Assembly (NCBI RefSeq): GCF_010093085.1
Contig: NZ_MSRC01000007.1
Span: 310,001 to 374,000 of the forward strand
Direction: 5' to 3'
Origin: Bacillus sp. SKDU12
GTDB lineage: Bacteria > Bacillota > Bacilli > Bacillales > Bacillaceae
DNA: 64,000 nucleotides
How positions within the stretch are numbered: the stretch's first letter is position 1; each line of letters starts with the position of its first letter. The translations under genes and the position numbers were made by a program. A model generated the notes under the pieces. It worked only from the letters and a program-made list of their open reading frames with translations, was not told the origin of the DNA and did not search any database. Below are positions 44,492-54,178 of this stretch, one piece after another.

Positions 44492-44534
44492 CAGCTTATT
44501 CATCTCCATATAGCCGGATGAATAAGCTGTTTAC
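44492..44534 (+). terminator. Terminator of ansAB
   Basis: CAGCTTATTCATC pairs with GATGAATAAGCTG around a 13-base loop; the T tail is short (GTTTAC). Confidence 0.75.
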
Positions 44535-44578
44535 AACATAGGGATGAGGAAGGTATAGTATACATATTGCACTTTTTA

Positions 44579-44593
44579 TTGAAAGCGTTTTAG
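44579..44593 (+). promoter_or_regulatory. Candidate CcpA (cre-like) site upstream of mleN
   Basis: TTGAAAGCGTTTTAG fits the cre consensus WTGNAANCGNWNNCW except at one position. It lies 28 bases before the mleN start, where binding could block transcription or early elongation. Prediction from pattern only. Confidence 0.4.
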
Positions 44594-44620
44594 CTTTTTT
44601 TACATGAAGGGGGACTTCTT

Positions 44621-46027
44621 TTGAAGGATGTAAGACTGCCAACATTATTCGAAATTATTATTGTACTAGGATCTTTTTTAGCACTTGTCATGTCGTTTAC
44701 TGTCTTTTTAGACCTGCCGATACAGCTCGCGCTTTTCATTTCCTGGTTTATTGCAATGATTCTCGGAATCAGGCTCGGTTATTCTTACAAAGATATGCAA
44801 AATGCGATTCTGCATGGCATATCAAACGGGCTTGAAGCCGTTCTGATTCTCGTTTCAGTCGGAGCGCTCATTGGAACCTGGATCGCCGGCGGCGTTGTGC
44901 CGACACTGATTTATTACGGTTTAGAATTTATTCACCCTAGTATCTTTTTACTTGCAACGTTAATCATTTGTTCAATTATGTCAGTAGCAACTGGAACGTC
45001 ATGGGGAACAGTTGGGACTGCGGGCATCGCCATGATCGCAATTGGAGAAGGATTAGGGATTCCGCTTCCACTTGTAGCCGGGGCTATTCTTTCAGGCGCT
45101 TACTTCGGGGACAAGCTGTCTCCTCTGTCTGACAGTACCGTTCTTGCTTCTTCACTGTCTAAAGTAGATGTCTTAGACCACGTGAGAGCAATGCTCTTTT
45201 TATCTGTGCCAGCCTATGTGATTACAGCCATTTTATTTACTATTACCGGCTTTATGTACGGCGGAAAAAATATTGATCTGGATAAAGTTGAATTCTTGAA
45301 ATCATCTTTGCAAAATACGTTTGATATTCATATTTGGATGCTTATTCCGGCTGTTGTCGTGATTGTCTTATTAATGATGAAAAAGCCGTCTATGCCGGTT
45401 ATCGTGATCGGTGCTTTGCTTGGTGCAATCTGGGCTGCTGTTTTCCAAGGCATGAACATTGCGGATGCGATTGCTACAGCGTACAACGGATTTTCTATTC
45501 ACACAGACGTTGAATTTTTGAACGGGCTTTTAAATCGCGGTGGAATTGTCGGAATGCTCAGTTCTCTTGTCGTGATTATTTTTGGCCTTGGTTTTGGCGG
45601 ACTGCTTGAGAAACTTGGCGTGCTGAAAGTTATTGTCTCTATGTTTGAAAAGAAATTAACATCATCAGGAAATGTCACTTTATCTACGCTGATTGTTGCG
45701 TTTTTAGCGAATATCTTTGGCTGTGCGATGTATGTTTCCCTTATTTTGACGCCGAAAATCATGGAAAACAGCTATGATAAATTGAATCTCGACAGAAGGG
45801 TATTATCCCGTAACGCAGAGGTCGGGGGGACATTAACGTCAGGTATGGTCCCTTGGTCTGATAACGGTATTTACATGGCTGGTATTTTAGGTGTTTCTAC
45901 CTTTGCCTATCTGCCGTTTATGTGGCTCAGCTTTGTCGCAATAGGTCTTGCTATTATCTATGGTTATACAGGGAAGTTTATCTGGTATACCAAAAACAAT
46001 ACAGATAAAGCCGAAAAACTAGGCTAA
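44621..46027 (+). CDS. mleN: Malate-2H+/Na+-lactate antiporter (NhaC family)
   Basis: 468 residues from a TTG at 44621, with GGGGGAC about six bases upstream. About eleven hydrophobic segments; NhaC-type markers include VATGTSWGTVGTAGIA and GDKLSPLSDSTVLASS, and VPWSDNGIYMAG near the C-terminus. MleN imports malate with protons in exchange for lactate and sodium. The malic enzyme gene mleA follows 17 bases downstream, so uptake and oxidation of malate are joined in one unit. Confidence 0.93.
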   Translation: MKDVRLPTLFEIIIVLGSFLALVMSFTVFLDLPIQLALFISWFIAMILGIRLGYSYKDMQNAILHGISNGLEAVLILVSVGALIGTWIAGGVVPTLIYYGLEFIHPSIFLLATLIICSIMSVATGTSWGTVGTAGIAMIAIGEGLGIPLPLVAGAILSGAYFGDKLSPLSDSTVLASSLSKVDVLDHVRAMLFLSVPAYVITAILFTITGFMYGGKNIDLDKVEFLKSSLQNTFDIHIWMLIPAVVVIVLLMMKKPSMPVIVIGALLGAIWAAVFQGMNIADAIATAYNGFSIHTDVEFLNGLLNRGGIVGMLSSLVVIIFGLGFGGLLEKLGVLKVIVSMFEKKLTSSGNVTLSTLIVAFLANIFGCAMYVSLILTPKIMENSYDKLNLDRRVLSRNAEVGGTLTSGMVPWSDNGIYMAGILGVSTFAYLPFMWLSFVAIGLAIIYGYTGKFIWYTKNNTDKAEKLG

Positions 46028-46044
46028 CAGGGAGGATCCGCTGC

Positions 46045-47364
46045 ATGATCGCGAAACACATGATTCGGACAATGATGATTGAAACGCCTTCAGTTCCCGG
46101 AAATCTTGGAAGGGTTGCTACGGCAATCGGCCTTCTGGGCGGGGATATTGGTGAAGTGGAGACAGTAAAAGTTGGACCCAATTACACCATGCGGAATATT
46201 ACCGTTCAAGTGGAGAATGAAGAACAGCTCCAGGAAGTGATCGAGGCTGTCCAGGCCTTGGGAGAAGGAATCAGACTTCACACTGTATCTGATGAAGTCC
46301 TGTCCGCACATGAATGCGGAAAAATTCAAATGAAAAGCAAAATGCCGATTCGCTCACTGGCAGAGCTCGGACGTGTTTATACACCTGGTGTCGCAGAGGT
46401 GTGCAGGCTGATTGAAAAAGAGCCGGAAAAAGCGTCTATTTATACAACGATCAGCAATTCTGTCGCGATTGTAACAGATGGAACGGCAATTCTCGGTCTC
46501 GGCAATATCGGCTCCGTGGCAGGCATGCCTGTCATGGAAGGAAAGGCGGCCCTGTTTGATCAGCTGGCAGGTATTAGTGGCATTCCGATATTGCTTGATA
46601 CGAGTGATTCTGAAGAAATCATTAAAACGGTAAAACATATTTCTCCGGGTTTTAGCGGCATCCTGCTTGAAGATATCGGCTCACCGCATTGCTTCGAAAT
46701 CGAGGACCGACTAAAAGAGGAGCTGAATATCCCTGTTATGCACGATGATCAGCATGGTACAGCTGTTGTGACGCTGGCAGCTGCCATCTCGGCATGCAGG
46801 AGTGCAGGTGTTAATCTGAAAGAAGCAAAAGTGGGGCAAATCGGCCTGGGTGCAGCAGGCGTTGCCATCTGCCGGATGTTTATGGCCTATGGCGTGAAAG
46901 CAGTATGCGGAACGGACAAGTCAGAGACAGCCATGAACCGTCTTGAACAATACGGGGGCCAAGCGGTCGCAAGCATTGAGGAACTTATGGAAACATGTGA
47001 TATTGTCATTGCGACAACGGGCGTTCCGGGATTAATTAAACCAGCATTTGTACGTACTGGCCAGGTCATTTTGGCTCTCTCAAATCCGAAGCCCGAAATT
47101 GAGCCGGATGCCGCGCTGCAGGCTGGTGCGGCTTATGCAGCGGACGGACGTTCTGTTAATAATGTACTCGGTTTTCCGGGTATTTTCAGAGGAGCGCTCA
47201 ACGCAAAAAGCAAGGACATTAATCATGAGATGCTTGTCGCAGCAGCAGAAGCTATCGCAGCCTGCACAAAACAAGGCGATGTGGTCCCGCAGCCGCTAGA
47301 CCCAAACGTCCATCAGGAGGTAGCAGCTGCGGTAGAACACGCAGCTCTTGCAGCAATGGAATAA
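46045..47364 (+). CDS. mleA: NAD-dependent malic (malolactic) enzyme with ACT domain
   Basis: 439 residues. An N-terminal ACT-like domain (about 5-75; [19 protein letters not shown]) precedes the malic enzyme body: [19 protein letters not shown] with the catalytic Lys, [11 protein letters not shown] as the metal/substrate site, and the Rossmann [13 protein letters not shown]. It converts malate to pyruvate and CO2. The ACT domain suggests allosteric control by a small metabolite. Co-transcribed with mleN. A terminator follows. Confidence 0.93.
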   Translation: MIAKHMIRTMMIETPSVPGNLGRVATAIGLLGGDIGEVETVKVGPNYTMRNITVQVENEEQLQEVIEAVQALGEGIRLHTVSDEVLSAHECGKIQMKSKMPIRSLAELGRVYTPGVAEVCRLIEKEPEKASIYTTISNSVAIVTDGTAILGLGNIGSVAGMPVMEGKAALFDQLAGISGIPILLDTSDSEEIIKTVKHISPGFSGILLEDIGSPHCFEIEDRLKEELNIPVMHDDQHGTAVVTLAAAISACRSAGVNLKEAKVGQIGLGAAGVAICRMFMAYGVKAVCGTDKSETAMNRLEQYGGQAVASIEELMETCDIVIATTGVPGLIKPAFVRTGQVILALSNPKPEIEPDAALQAGAAYAADGRSVNNVLGFPGIFRGALNAKSKDINHEMLVAAAEAIAACTKQGDVVPQPLDPNVHQEVAAAVEHAALAAME

Positions 47365-47375
47365 CTGAGGGAAAG

Positions 47376-47406
47376 CAGCATCTGGCATAAACAGATGCTG
47401 TTTTTT
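47376..47406 (+). terminator. Terminator of mleN-mleA
   Basis: CAGCATCTG pairs with CAGATGCTG around GCATAAA-type loop, then T6. Confidence 0.88.
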
Positions 47407-47462
47407 CATTGATAATGATCTCTGCTATAATGGCCGTGAAAATAAATAAAGGAGTGATCAAA

Positions 47463-47627
47463 ATGGCGAAAAGCCGAGCGAAAAAGAAACGAGCGCATCT
47501 GCTTAGAAATGGCGGACGTGACGTCTTATTATCAAGAAACAGCAGGCCATCGTTCAGCACACATGAAAGAATGACAAAGAGCAAAAAATCGATATTGAAT
47601 AAAAGGAAGCAAAAAAAACCCTTATGA
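47463..47627 (+). CDS. yqkK: Small basic protein YqkK
   Basis: 54 residues from the ATG at 47463, with AAAGGAGTG seven bases upstream; the frame is open to 47409. Extremely basic, with [20 protein letters not shown] at the start and runs of Lys/Arg at the end; no hydrophobic segment. Such peptides bind nucleic acid, and small basic spore proteins are similar in character, but no family function is known to me. It lies between mleA and spoIIM and is followed by a hairpin. Confidence 0.78.
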   Translation: MAKSRAKKKRAHLLRNGGRDVLLSRNSRPSFSTHERMTKSKKSILNKRKQKKPL

Positions 47628-47660
47628 TCAGACCACAATTGATGATAAGGATTTTTTTAT
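47618..47660 (+). terminator. Terminator of yqkK
   Basis: CCTTATGATCA pairs imperfectly with TTGATGATAAGG, followed by T7. The 5' arm covers the yqkK stop. Confidence 0.7.
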
Positions 47661-47712
47661 GCCCCGAAAAGCCGCCTAGCAATTCTTCTCTATTGTTTCT
47701 TTTTGAAAAAGA

Positions 47713-47740
47713 GCATGTTTTTCCGTTTCTTTCATACAAT
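47713..47740 (+). promoter_or_regulatory. SigE promoter of spoIIM
   Basis: GCATGTT (47713-47719), 13 bases, CATACAAT (47733-47740): the -10 is a perfect match to the SigE consensus and the -35 a good one. spoIIM is known to be SigE-controlled. Confidence 0.85.
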
Positions 47741-47779
47741 CTATTAAATAAATCAATAGAGCGGGCGGGAGGAAACGGT

Positions 47780-48424
47780 ATGCGAAAAGTCTCTTATAAG
47801 GACATGTTTCTCAGACATGTCAAAGATCATCTCTCTCTTTATATATTTGTCTCAGTACTGTTTTTCATGGGTGTTATCTTTGGCGCCATCATTGTCAACA
47901 GCATGACCATCAGTCAGAAAGAAGATTTATACTACTATTTAAGCCGATTTTTCGGGCAGCTTTCGGATGGAAAACAGGCAAGTTCATCTGACATGTTTGC
48001 ACAAAGTATCTTTCATAATGCTAAATATTTAGGGTTAATGTGGATATTGGGGATTTCCGTCATTGGGATGCCGATTATTTTTATCATGATCTTTTTGAAA
48101 GGCATCGTAGTCGGCTTTACTGTCGGGTTCCTTGTCAATCAGATGGGAGCCGGCGGTTTTTTCTTATCCTTTGTCTCCGTTTTGCCGCAAAATGTGCTTC
48201 TGATTCCGGCGTATCTCATGATGGGCACGTGTGCGATTGCGTTTTCTCTGAAGTTAATCAGGCAGCTGTTCGTGAAACGAAGCCTTCATGACGCGCCGAT
48301 TCAATGGTTCGGTCGGTATGCCTTTGTGCTTCTGATCATTCTGTTTTTAGCATTGATCTCCTCTCTTTTTGAGGCTTATTTGTCTCCAATTTTCATGGAA
48401 AAGCTTACATCAAGATTATTTTAA
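47780..48424 (+). CDS. spoIIM: Stage II sporulation protein M (engulfment)
   Basis: 214 residues from the ATG at 47780, with GGGAGG upstream; the longer frame to 47624 runs through the promoter. About five membrane segments ([37 protein letters not shown], and others). SpoIIM forms the DMP complex with SpoIID and SpoIIP, which degrades septal peptidoglycan and drives engulfment in the mother cell. Single gene between yqkK and fur. Confidence 0.95.
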   Translation: MRKVSYKDMFLRHVKDHLSLYIFVSVLFFMGVIFGAIIVNSMTISQKEDLYYYLSRFFGQLSDGKQASSSDMFAQSIFHNAKYLGLMWILGISVIGMPIIFIMIFLKGIVVGFTVGFLVNQMGAGGFFLSFVSVLPQNVLLIPAYLMMGTCAIAFSLKLIRQLFVKRSLHDAPIQWFGRYAFVLLIILFLALISSLFEAYLSPIFMEKLTSRLF

Positions 48425-48460
48425 AATTATTATCAAAAAAAAACCATTTTATTTATCAGT

Positions 48461-48475
48461 TTATAATAATTATAG
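48461..48475. promoter_or_regulatory. PerR box in the fur promoter
   Basis: TTATAATAATTATAG matches the PerR consensus TTATAATNATTATAA at 14 of 15 positions and overlaps the upstream edge of the -35. Control of fur by PerR is reported in B. subtilis. Confidence 0.88.
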
Positions 48476-48504
48476 TTGGAACTCTGCGCGTATTTTGTTA
48501 TAAT
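48476..48504 (+). promoter_or_regulatory. SigA promoter of fur
   Basis: TTGGAA (48476-48481), 17 bases, TATAAT (48499-48504). Confidence 0.82.
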
Positions 48505-48536
48505 GAGTCATGGAATGCGGCGTAGGAGGGAAAGAC

Positions 48537-48986
48537 ATGGAAAACCGTATTGATCGAATTAAGAAACAGCTGCACTCATCCAGCTACAAACTTACGCCTC
48601 AGCGTGAAGCGACAGTAAGGGTGCTGCTTGAAAACGAAGAAGACCATTTAAGCGCAGAAGATGTATACCTCCTCGTAAAAGAGAAATCTCCTGAGATCGG
48701 TCTCGCAACAGTATACCGTACGCTTGAATTATTAACTGAATTAAAAGTTGTTGATAAAATTAACTTTGGAGACGGCGTTTCCCGTTACGACCTTCGGAAA
48801 GAGGGTGCAGCTCACTTTCATCACCACTTGGTGTGTATGGAGTGCGGAGCCGTTGATGAAATTGAAGAAGATTTGCTTGAAGACGTGGAAGACATCATTG
48901 AACATGATTGGAAATTTAAGATTAAAGATCATAGATTGACGTTTCATGGCATTTGCCACCGTTGTAACGGAAAAGAAGCTGAATAG
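48537..48986 (+). CDS. fur: Ferric uptake regulator
   Basis: 149 residues from the ATG at 48537 with GGAGGGAAAG before it; an ATG nine codons upstream lies before the binding site. The winged helix includes KLTPQREATVRVLL and PEIGLATVYRTLELL, the His-rich metal site is HFHHHLVC, and two structural zinc CxxC pairs are CMECG and CHRCN. It represses iron uptake genes when iron is ample. A PerR box and SigA promoter lie upstream; a hairpin follows. Confidence 0.97.
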   Translation: MENRIDRIKKQLHSSSYKLTPQREATVRVLLENEEDHLSAEDVYLLVKEKSPEIGLATVYRTLELLTELKVVDKINFGDGVSRYDLRKEGAAHFHHHLVCMECGAVDEIEEDLLEDVEDIIEHDWKFKIKDHRLTFHGICHRCNGKEAE

Positions 48987-48999
48987 ATGGTGCCGAGCG

Positions 49000-49030
49000 C
49001 GAGCCTTTTCTCATGTGGAAAGGGTTTTTT
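49000..49030 (+). terminator. Terminator of fur
   Basis: GCCTTTTCTC pairs partly with GTGGAAAGGG, followed by T6. Confidence 0.7.
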
Positions 49031-49109
49031 GCTGTTTCTATGTATAAAACCCTTCTGATTTGGCATATGGTTTAAATAACTGGAACCATAGGAAAGGATC
49101 GATTAGGAC

Positions 49110-49337
49110 ATGGGAAGATTCCTAAAAACAGCTCTCGATGCATTGAAAGTTTTCATCCTGTTTACCGGTTTTACCGCTCTGTTCTATTATGCTATGATAT
49201 GGGTGAATCAAGAGTATGAAAACTATCATCGGTACGATAAACCGGAAGGGTCCGCTGTAAAAGTTGTTGAAATGGATCAGGATAAAAAAGGCGGATGGTT
49301 CGACCGGTTGATCTTTTTTTACCAAAATGGGGAGTAG
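49110..49337 (+). CDS. yqzK: Small membrane protein YqzK (DUF4227)
   Basis: 75 residues: one membrane helix ([19 protein letters not shown]) and a charged C-terminus. AGGAAAGGA precedes the ATG. It is linked to xerD (the XerD start lies eight bases beyond its stop) in Bacillus, which suggests an association with that recombinase or its location; no direct function is known. Confidence 0.83.
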   Translation: MGRFLKTALDALKVFILFTGFTALFYYAMIWVNQEYENYHRYDKPEGSAVKVVEMDQDKKGGWFDRLIFFYQNGE

Positions 49338-49344
49338 ATCACGA

Positions 49345-50235
49345 GTGAAAGATCAAATAAAGGATTTCATCCACTACGTCATGGTAGAGAGAGGGCTTTC
49401 TCAAAACACGGTGGTATCCTATGAACGTGACTTGAAAAGCTATTCTATCTATTTAACAGAAACCCTTCATGTTACAGATTGGAATCACGTAACCCGCATA
49501 CATATTATCCAATATTTAAAGCACTTGAAGGACTCGGGGAAATCCGGAAAGACATCGGCGCGGCACTTGGCATCCATTCGTTCTTTTCATCAATTTCTGC
49601 TCAGAGAAAGGGTGACCGACAAGGACCCTTCTGTTCATATTGAGACACAAAAAACTGAACGCGCGCTTCCGAAGGTGCTTGCGCTCAATGAGGTTGAGCG
49701 GTTATTGGACACGCCCAAGCTGACAAGCCCTTTTGGCTATCGAGATAAGGCGATGCTGGAGCTGCTTTATGCGACAGGCATACGAGTCAGTGAGATGATT
49801 GAATTGAAAACATCAGATGTCCATTTATCCATGGGTTTTGTCCGCTGTTTCGGAAAAGGAAGAAAAGAACGGATTGTGCCAATCGGTGAAACCGCTGCTT
49901 CCGCCATTGAGGAATATATGACAAAAGCCAGAGGAAAACTGTTAAAGAACAATGTGTCTGACGCTCTCTTTTTAAATCATCACGGCAAACAGATCAGCCG
50001 CCAGGGATTTTGGAAGAATTTAAAGAAAATCGCGTTGGAAGCCGGGATCAAAAAAGAATTGACACCGCATACGCTCAGGCATTCCTTTGCGACCCATCTG
50101 CTTGAGAATGGGGCTGATTTAAGAGCTGTGCAGGAAATGCTCGGTCATGCGGATATATCCACAACGCAAATTTATACGCATGTGACGAAAACAAGGCTGA
50201 AGGATGTGTACAAGCAGTTTCATCCGCGCGCCTAG
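49345..50235 (+). CDS. xerD: Site-specific tyrosine recombinase XerD (RipX)
   Basis: 296 residues from the GTG at 49345, after GGGGAG; the frame opens at 49327 inside yqzK. The N-terminal SAM-like core-binding domain is 1-85 and the catalytic domain carries the full set R147, K171, H242, R245, H268 and nucleophile Y277 ([35 protein letters not shown]). With CodV it resolves chromosome dimers at dif. Terminator at 50234-50258. Confidence 0.95.
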   Translation: MKDQIKDFIHYVMVERGLSQNTVVSYERDLKSYSIYLTETLHVTDWNHVTRIHIIQYLKHLKDSGKSGKTSARHLASIRSFHQFLLRERVTDKDPSVHIETQKTERALPKVLALNEVERLLDTPKLTSPFGYRDKAMLELLYATGIRVSEMIELKTSDVHLSMGFVRCFGKGRKERIVPIGETAASAIEEYMTKARGKLLKNNVSDALFLNHHGKQISRQGFWKNLKKIALEAGIKKELTPHTLRHSFATHLLENGADLRAVQEMLGHADISTTQIYTHVTKTRLKDVYKQFHPRA

Positions 50236-50258
50236 CCGCAGGTGGCTGCGGCTTTTTT
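50234..50258 (+). terminator. Terminator of yqzK-xerD
   Basis: AGCCGCAG pairs with CTGCGGCT around GTGG-type loop, then T6. Confidence 0.83.
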
Positions 50259-50396
50259 AGTTTAGAGCGGCAGAAAATATTGAAGTTTCTCATTATTTTC
50301 TAATGCATTGTCAACGGGAATGAAAACGATTTATACTTGAGTTGTCAGACCTCTTAGCGATACAATAGACGTATAGAAAAAAAGGAGGCTTTTAAG

Positions 50397-51581
50397 ATGC
50401 CTGCATACAAATATAATCGTGTGTTTTTAATTGTAATGGACTCAGTGGGAATCGGTGAAGCGCCGGATGCTGCTGATTTCAATGATGAAGGCGCCAATAC
50501 GCTCGGACATATCGCCGAGCATATGAATGGATTACATATGCCGAATATGGCAAAACTCGGCCTTGGTCTCATCGGAGATATCAAAGGTGTACAAAAGACA
50601 GAAAAACCGCTTGCCTATTACGGAAAAATGCAAGAAGCGTCCAATGGTAAAGATACAATGACTGGCCATTGGGAGATTATGGGCTTATATATTGACAAAC
50701 CGTTTAAAGTATTTCCGGAAGGTTTTCCAGATGAACTGCTTCAAGAACTGGAAAAGAGATCCGGACGCAAAATAATTGGAAATAAGCCGGCTTCAGGCAC
50801 AGCAATTTTAGACGAACTTGGCCGGGAGCATATGGAGACAGGAGCTTTAATTGTCTATACATCTGCTGACTCTGTTCTGCAAATTGCTGCTCATGAAGAG
50901 ATTGTGCCGCTTGAAGAGCTGTACCGTATTTGTGAGACGGCGAGAGAGCTGACACTTGATCCGAAGTATATGGTGGGCCGCATTATTGCACGGCCGTTCG
51001 TCGGAGAGCCGGGACAATTTAAACGGACACCAAACCGTCATGACTATGCGCTTAAACCGTTTGACCGTACCGTCATGAATGAATTAAACGACAGCGGCTT
51101 AGATGTGATCTCGATCGGAAAAATTTCTGATATTTATGATGGAGAAGGCATTACTTCTTCGCGGAGAACGGTTTCCAATATGGACGGAATGGACAAGGTG
51201 ATTGATACGCTGGGAGAAGACTTTACGGGCCTCAGCTTTGCGAACCTTGTTGATTTTGATGCTTTATTCGGACATCGCCGTGACCCTGAAGGATACGGAC
51301 GCGCGCTTGAAGAATTTGATGCACGTCTTCCGGAAGTATTTGAGAAAATGAAAGAAGACGATCTGTTAATCATTACAGCTGATCACGGCAATGATCCGAT
51401 TCATCATGGTACCGACCATACACGCGAATACGTGCCGATTCTCGCTTACAGCAAGAAACATAAGAAAGCGCAAATGCTGCCGCTTGCAGATACATTTGCC
51501 GATATTGGTGCAACGATCGCTGATAATTTCCAAACAAATCAACCGAAATACGGGAAAAGCTTTTTATCTTTATTACAATAG
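50397..51581 (+). CDS. deoB: Phosphopentomutase
   Basis: 394 residues. Alkaline phosphatase superfamily core with Asp15 in [10 protein letters not shown], the phosphorylated Thr87 in [10 protein letters not shown], and metal ligands in [17 protein letters not shown]. It interconverts ribose 1- and 5-phosphate (and deoxy forms), linking nucleoside phosphorolysis by PupG to the pentose phosphate pathway. Also called drm. AAAGGAGG is well spaced. A cre-like ATGAAAACGATTTAT at 50320-50334 lies about 63 bases upstream; its role is uncertain. Confidence 0.96.
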   Translation: MPAYKYNRVFLIVMDSVGIGEAPDAADFNDEGANTLGHIAEHMNGLHMPNMAKLGLGLIGDIKGVQKTEKPLAYYGKMQEASNGKDTMTGHWEIMGLYIDKPFKVFPEGFPDELLQELEKRSGRKIIGNKPASGTAILDELGREHMETGALIVYTSADSVLQIAAHEEIVPLEELYRICETARELTLDPKYMVGRIIARPFVGEPGQFKRTPNRHDYALKPFDRTVMNELNDSGLDVISIGKISDIYDGEGITSSRRTVSNMDGMDKVIDTLGEDFTGLSFANLVDFDALFGHRRDPEGYGRALEEFDARLPEVFEKMKEDDLLIITADHGNDPIHHGTDHTREYVPILAYSKKHKKAQMLPLADTFADIGATIADNFQTNQPKYGKSFLSLLQ

Positions 51582-51593
51582 GGGGACTGTTTC

Positions 51594-52409
51594 TTGAAAG
51601 ACAGAATCGAACGCGCAGCCGCTTTTATTAAGCAAAACCTGCCGGAATCTCCGAAGATCGGCCTTATTTTAGGCTCAGGTCTCGGAATTTTGGCGGATGA
51701 AATCGAACATCCAGTTAAGCTGAAATATGAAGACATACCTGAATTCCCGGTATCCACTGTTGAGGGGCATGCCGGCCAGCTTGTGCTTGGCACTCTTGAA
51801 GGAGTCTCTGTTATTGCAATGCAGGGCCGTTTTCATTTTTATGAAGGCTATTCAATGGATAAGGTCACTTTCCCTGTACGCGTCATGAAAGCGCTCGGCG
51901 TGGAAGCATTGATTGTGACAAATGCCGCTGGCGGTGTCAATACTGAATTCCGTGCGGGAGACTTAATGATCATTACCGATCATATCAACTTTATGGGAAC
52001 AAATCCGTTAATCGGGCCAAATGAAGCCGATTTCGGCGCTAGATTTCCAGATATGTCTCAAGCATATGACAAAGATCTTTCCAGCCTGGCTGAAAAAGTT
52101 GCAAAAGACCTTAACATTCCGCTTCAAAAGGGTGTATATACCGCTGTGACAGGTCCTTCTTACGAAACGCCGGCAGAAGTACGTTTCTTAAGAACAATGG
52201 GCTCTGATGCAGTCGGCATGTCTACTGTGCCGGAAGTGATTGTAGCGAATCATGCGGGAATGCGAGTCCTCGGTATTTCCTGCATCTCTAACGCAGCAGC
52301 CGGAATTCTGGATCAGCCGTTAAGTCATGATGAAGTAATGGAAGTGACCGAAAAAGTAAAAGCAGGATTCTTGAAGCTTGTCAAAGCGGTCGTTGCTCAG
52401 TACGAATAA
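51594..52409 (+). CDS. pupG: Purine-nucleoside phosphorylase (guanosine/inosine type)
   Basis: 271 residues from a TTG at 51594, with GGGGGACT ahead of it. Phosphate-binding LGSGLGILAD near 25-35, STVEGHAGQL, and NAAGGVN / GPSYETPAE / SNAAAG motifs are those of the trimeric PNP family. It cleaves inosine and guanosine with phosphate to give ribose 1-phosphate for DeoB. The gap from deoB is 12 bases, so they form one operon, ended by a strong terminator. Confidence 0.95.
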   Translation: MKDRIERAAAFIKQNLPESPKIGLILGSGLGILADEIEHPVKLKYEDIPEFPVSTVEGHAGQLVLGTLEGVSVIAMQGRFHFYEGYSMDKVTFPVRVMKALGVEALIVTNAAGGVNTEFRAGDLMIITDHINFMGTNPLIGPNEADFGARFPDMSQAYDKDLSSLAEKVAKDLNIPLQKGVYTAVTGPSYETPAEVRFLRTMGSDAVGMSTVPEVIVANHAGMRVLGISCISNAAAGILDQPLSHDEVMEVTEKVKAGFLKLVKAVVAQYE

Positions 52410-52421
52410 ATGTTTAAGATC

Positions 52422-52462
52422 GAAAGACAGCTGTGTCTGATAGGACACTGCTGTCTTTTTTT
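52422..52462 (+). terminator. Terminator of deoB-pupG
   Basis: AAAGACAGC pairs with GCTGTCTTT, with an inner TGTC..GACA pairing, then T7. Confidence 0.88.
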
Positions 52463-52500
52463 ATGCCTGAAAAAGATACGAAACATTTTCCATCAAAGGC

Positions 52501-52529
52501 GTATAAAACCAGCCGGCTTGGAAAAAATA
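52501..52529 (+). promoter_or_regulatory. SigF/SigG-type promoter of dacF
   Basis: GTATA (52501-52505), 14 bases, GGAAAAAATA (52520-52529), which fits the forespore consensus GYATA-GGNNANWNTR at every defined position. Confidence 0.9.
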
Positions 52530-52559
52530 AAAAGGATTATGAAATGGAGGGCTTTTGAG

Positions 52560-53729
52560 ATGAAACGTCTTTTATCCACTTTGTTGATTGGTATAATGCT
52601 GCTTACATTTGCACCGTCTGCATTTGCAAAACAAGACGGAAAACGTACATCGGAGCTTGCTCATGAAGCGAAGTCTGCGGTGCTGATCGAACGTGACACG
52701 GGAAAAGTGCTTTACAACAAAAATAGTAATGAAAGACTGGCGCCTGCAAGCATGACGAAAATTATGACGATGCTTTTAATTATGAAAGCTTTAGATGAAG
52801 GCAAGATCAAAATGAGTGATAAGGTCCGTGCAAGCGAACACGCGGCTTCAATGGGCGGCTCACAGATTTTTCTGGAACCTGGTGAAGAAATGACTGTCAA
52901 AGAAATGCTGAAAGGCATCGCAATCGCATCAGGAAATGATGCTTCCGTAGCGATGGCTGAATTCATTTCCGGCTCTGAAGAAGAATTTGTGAAGAAAATG
53001 AACGAAACAGCAAAAGAGCTGGGCTTGAAAAACACATCCTTCAAAAACCCGACCGGGCTGACCGAAAAAGGACATTACAGCTCTGCTTACGACATGGCCA
53101 TCATGGCTAAGGAATTATTGAAATACGAATCCATCACGAAGTTTACCGGCACGTATGAAGATTATTTGCGCGAACATACAGATAAAAAGTTTTGGCTTGT
53201 GAATACGAATCGACTGATCAAATTTTATCCTGGCGTAGACGGCGTTAAGACAGGCTATACAGGAGAGGCCAAATATTGTCTGACAGCTTCAGCGAAAAAA
53301 GGAAACATGCGGGCGATCGCGGTTGTCTTCGGGGCGAGCACCCCTAAAGAAAGAAACGCGCAAGTGACAAAGATGCTCGATTACGCATTTAACCAGTATG
53401 AAACGCATCCTTTATATAAACGAAATGAAACAGTAGCAAAAATAAAGGTCAAAAAAGGAAAACAAAAATTTCTCGAACTTACGACATCTGAGCCGATTTC
53501 AATCCTGACGAAAAAAGGCGCGGATATGAAAAATGTAAAAAAAGAAATCAAAATGAATGACAATGTAAGCGCTCCAATTCACAAAGGGCAAGAGCTTGGC
53601 ACACTCATATTGAAAAAGGATGGAGACGTGCTCGCTGAAAGTCCTGTTGCTGCTAAAGAGGATATGAAGAAAGCCGGTTTCTTAACATTCTTGAAACGGA
53701 CGATGGCAGACTGGACAAAATTTAAGTAA
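52560..53729 (+). CDS. dacF: D-alanyl-D-alanine carboxypeptidase DacF
   Basis: 389 residues from the ATG at 52560; the frame opens earlier through the promoter. The signal peptide ends about residue 23 (SAFA). Penicillin-binding motifs SMTK (Ser64, Lys67), SGN (124-126) and KTG in GVKTGYTG are complete, followed by the PBP5 C-terminal domain. It trims peptide stems of spore peptidoglycan and regulates cortex cross-linking. It is expressed in the forespore, first gene before spoIIA, and can be read through into it. Confidence 0.95.
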   Translation: MKRLLSTLLIGIMLLTFAPSAFAKQDGKRTSELAHEAKSAVLIERDTGKVLYNKNSNERLAPASMTKIMTMLLIMKALDEGKIKMSDKVRASEHAASMGGSQIFLEPGEEMTVKEMLKGIAIASGNDASVAMAEFISGSEEEFVKKMNETAKELGLKNTSFKNPTGLTEKGHYSSAYDMAIMAKELLKYESITKFTGTYEDYLREHTDKKFWLVNTNRLIKFYPGVDGVKTGYTGEAKYCLTASAKKGNMRAIAVVFGASTPKERNAQVTKMLDYAFNQYETHPLYKRNETVAKIKVKKGKQKFLELTTSEPISILTKKGADMKNVKKEIKMNDNVSAPIHKGQELGTLILKKDGDVLAESPVAAKEDMKKAGFLTFLKRTMADWTKFK

Positions 53730-53761
53730 TTATGCCGAATGATCACTAGTTTTGTCATGGT

Positions 53762-53791
53762 GAAGGAATTCATTCCTTCGAAATCGAAACA
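53762..53791 (+). promoter_or_regulatory. SigH promoter of the spoIIA operon
   Basis: GAAGGAATT (53762-53770) fits RNAGGAWWW completely. Twelve bases later, ATCGAAACA (53783-53791) fits RNNGAAT in its core. TCGAAA repeats here could be Spo0A boxes. spoIIA is known to need SigH and Spo0A~P. Confidence 0.75.
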
Positions 53792-53824
53792 CTCATTATC
53801 CGATCATATCAAGGAGGAATGAGC

Positions 53825-54178
53825 ATGAGCCTTGGAATTGACATGTATGTCAAAGAATCTGTGCTTTGTATTCGATTAACAGGTGAACTCGATCACCATA
53901 CAGCTGAAACCTTAAAGCAAAAAGTGACTCAATCATTGGAAAAGGATGATATTCGCCATATTGTGCTGAACCTGGAAGAACTTTCCTTTATGGACAGCTC
54001 AGGGCTTGGCGTTATTTTAGGAAGATACAAGCAAATTAAGCAAATTGGCGGGGAAATGGTCGTTTGCGCTATCTCGCCTGCAGTAAAACGGCTGTTTGAT
54101 ATGTCGGGTCTGTTTAAAATTATTCGTTTTGAACAATCCGAGCAGCAAGCGCTGCTGACGCTGGGGGTGGCCTCATGA
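53825..54178 (+). CDS. spoIIAA: Anti-anti-sigma factor SpoIIAA
   Basis: 117 residues from the ATG at 53825, seven bases after AAGGAGG; a closer in-frame ATG at 53819 is too near. STAS domain with the phosphorylated Ser58 in MDSSGLGV. Dephosphorylated SpoIIAA displaces SpoIIAB from SigF; SpoIIAB phosphorylates it at Ser58. It overlaps spoIIAB by four bases. Confidence 0.97.
   Translation: MSLGIDMYVKESVLCIRLTGELDHHTAETLKQKVTQSLEKDDIRHIVLNLEELSFMDSSGLGVILGRYKQIKQIGGEMVVCAISPAVKRLFDMSGLFKIIRFEQSEQQALLTLGVAS

Noticed and set aside
44492-44620. A riboswitch before mleN
   Set aside because: Only the ansAB terminator hairpin, promoter-like AT-rich DNA and a cre-like site can be seen; no conserved riboswitch core.
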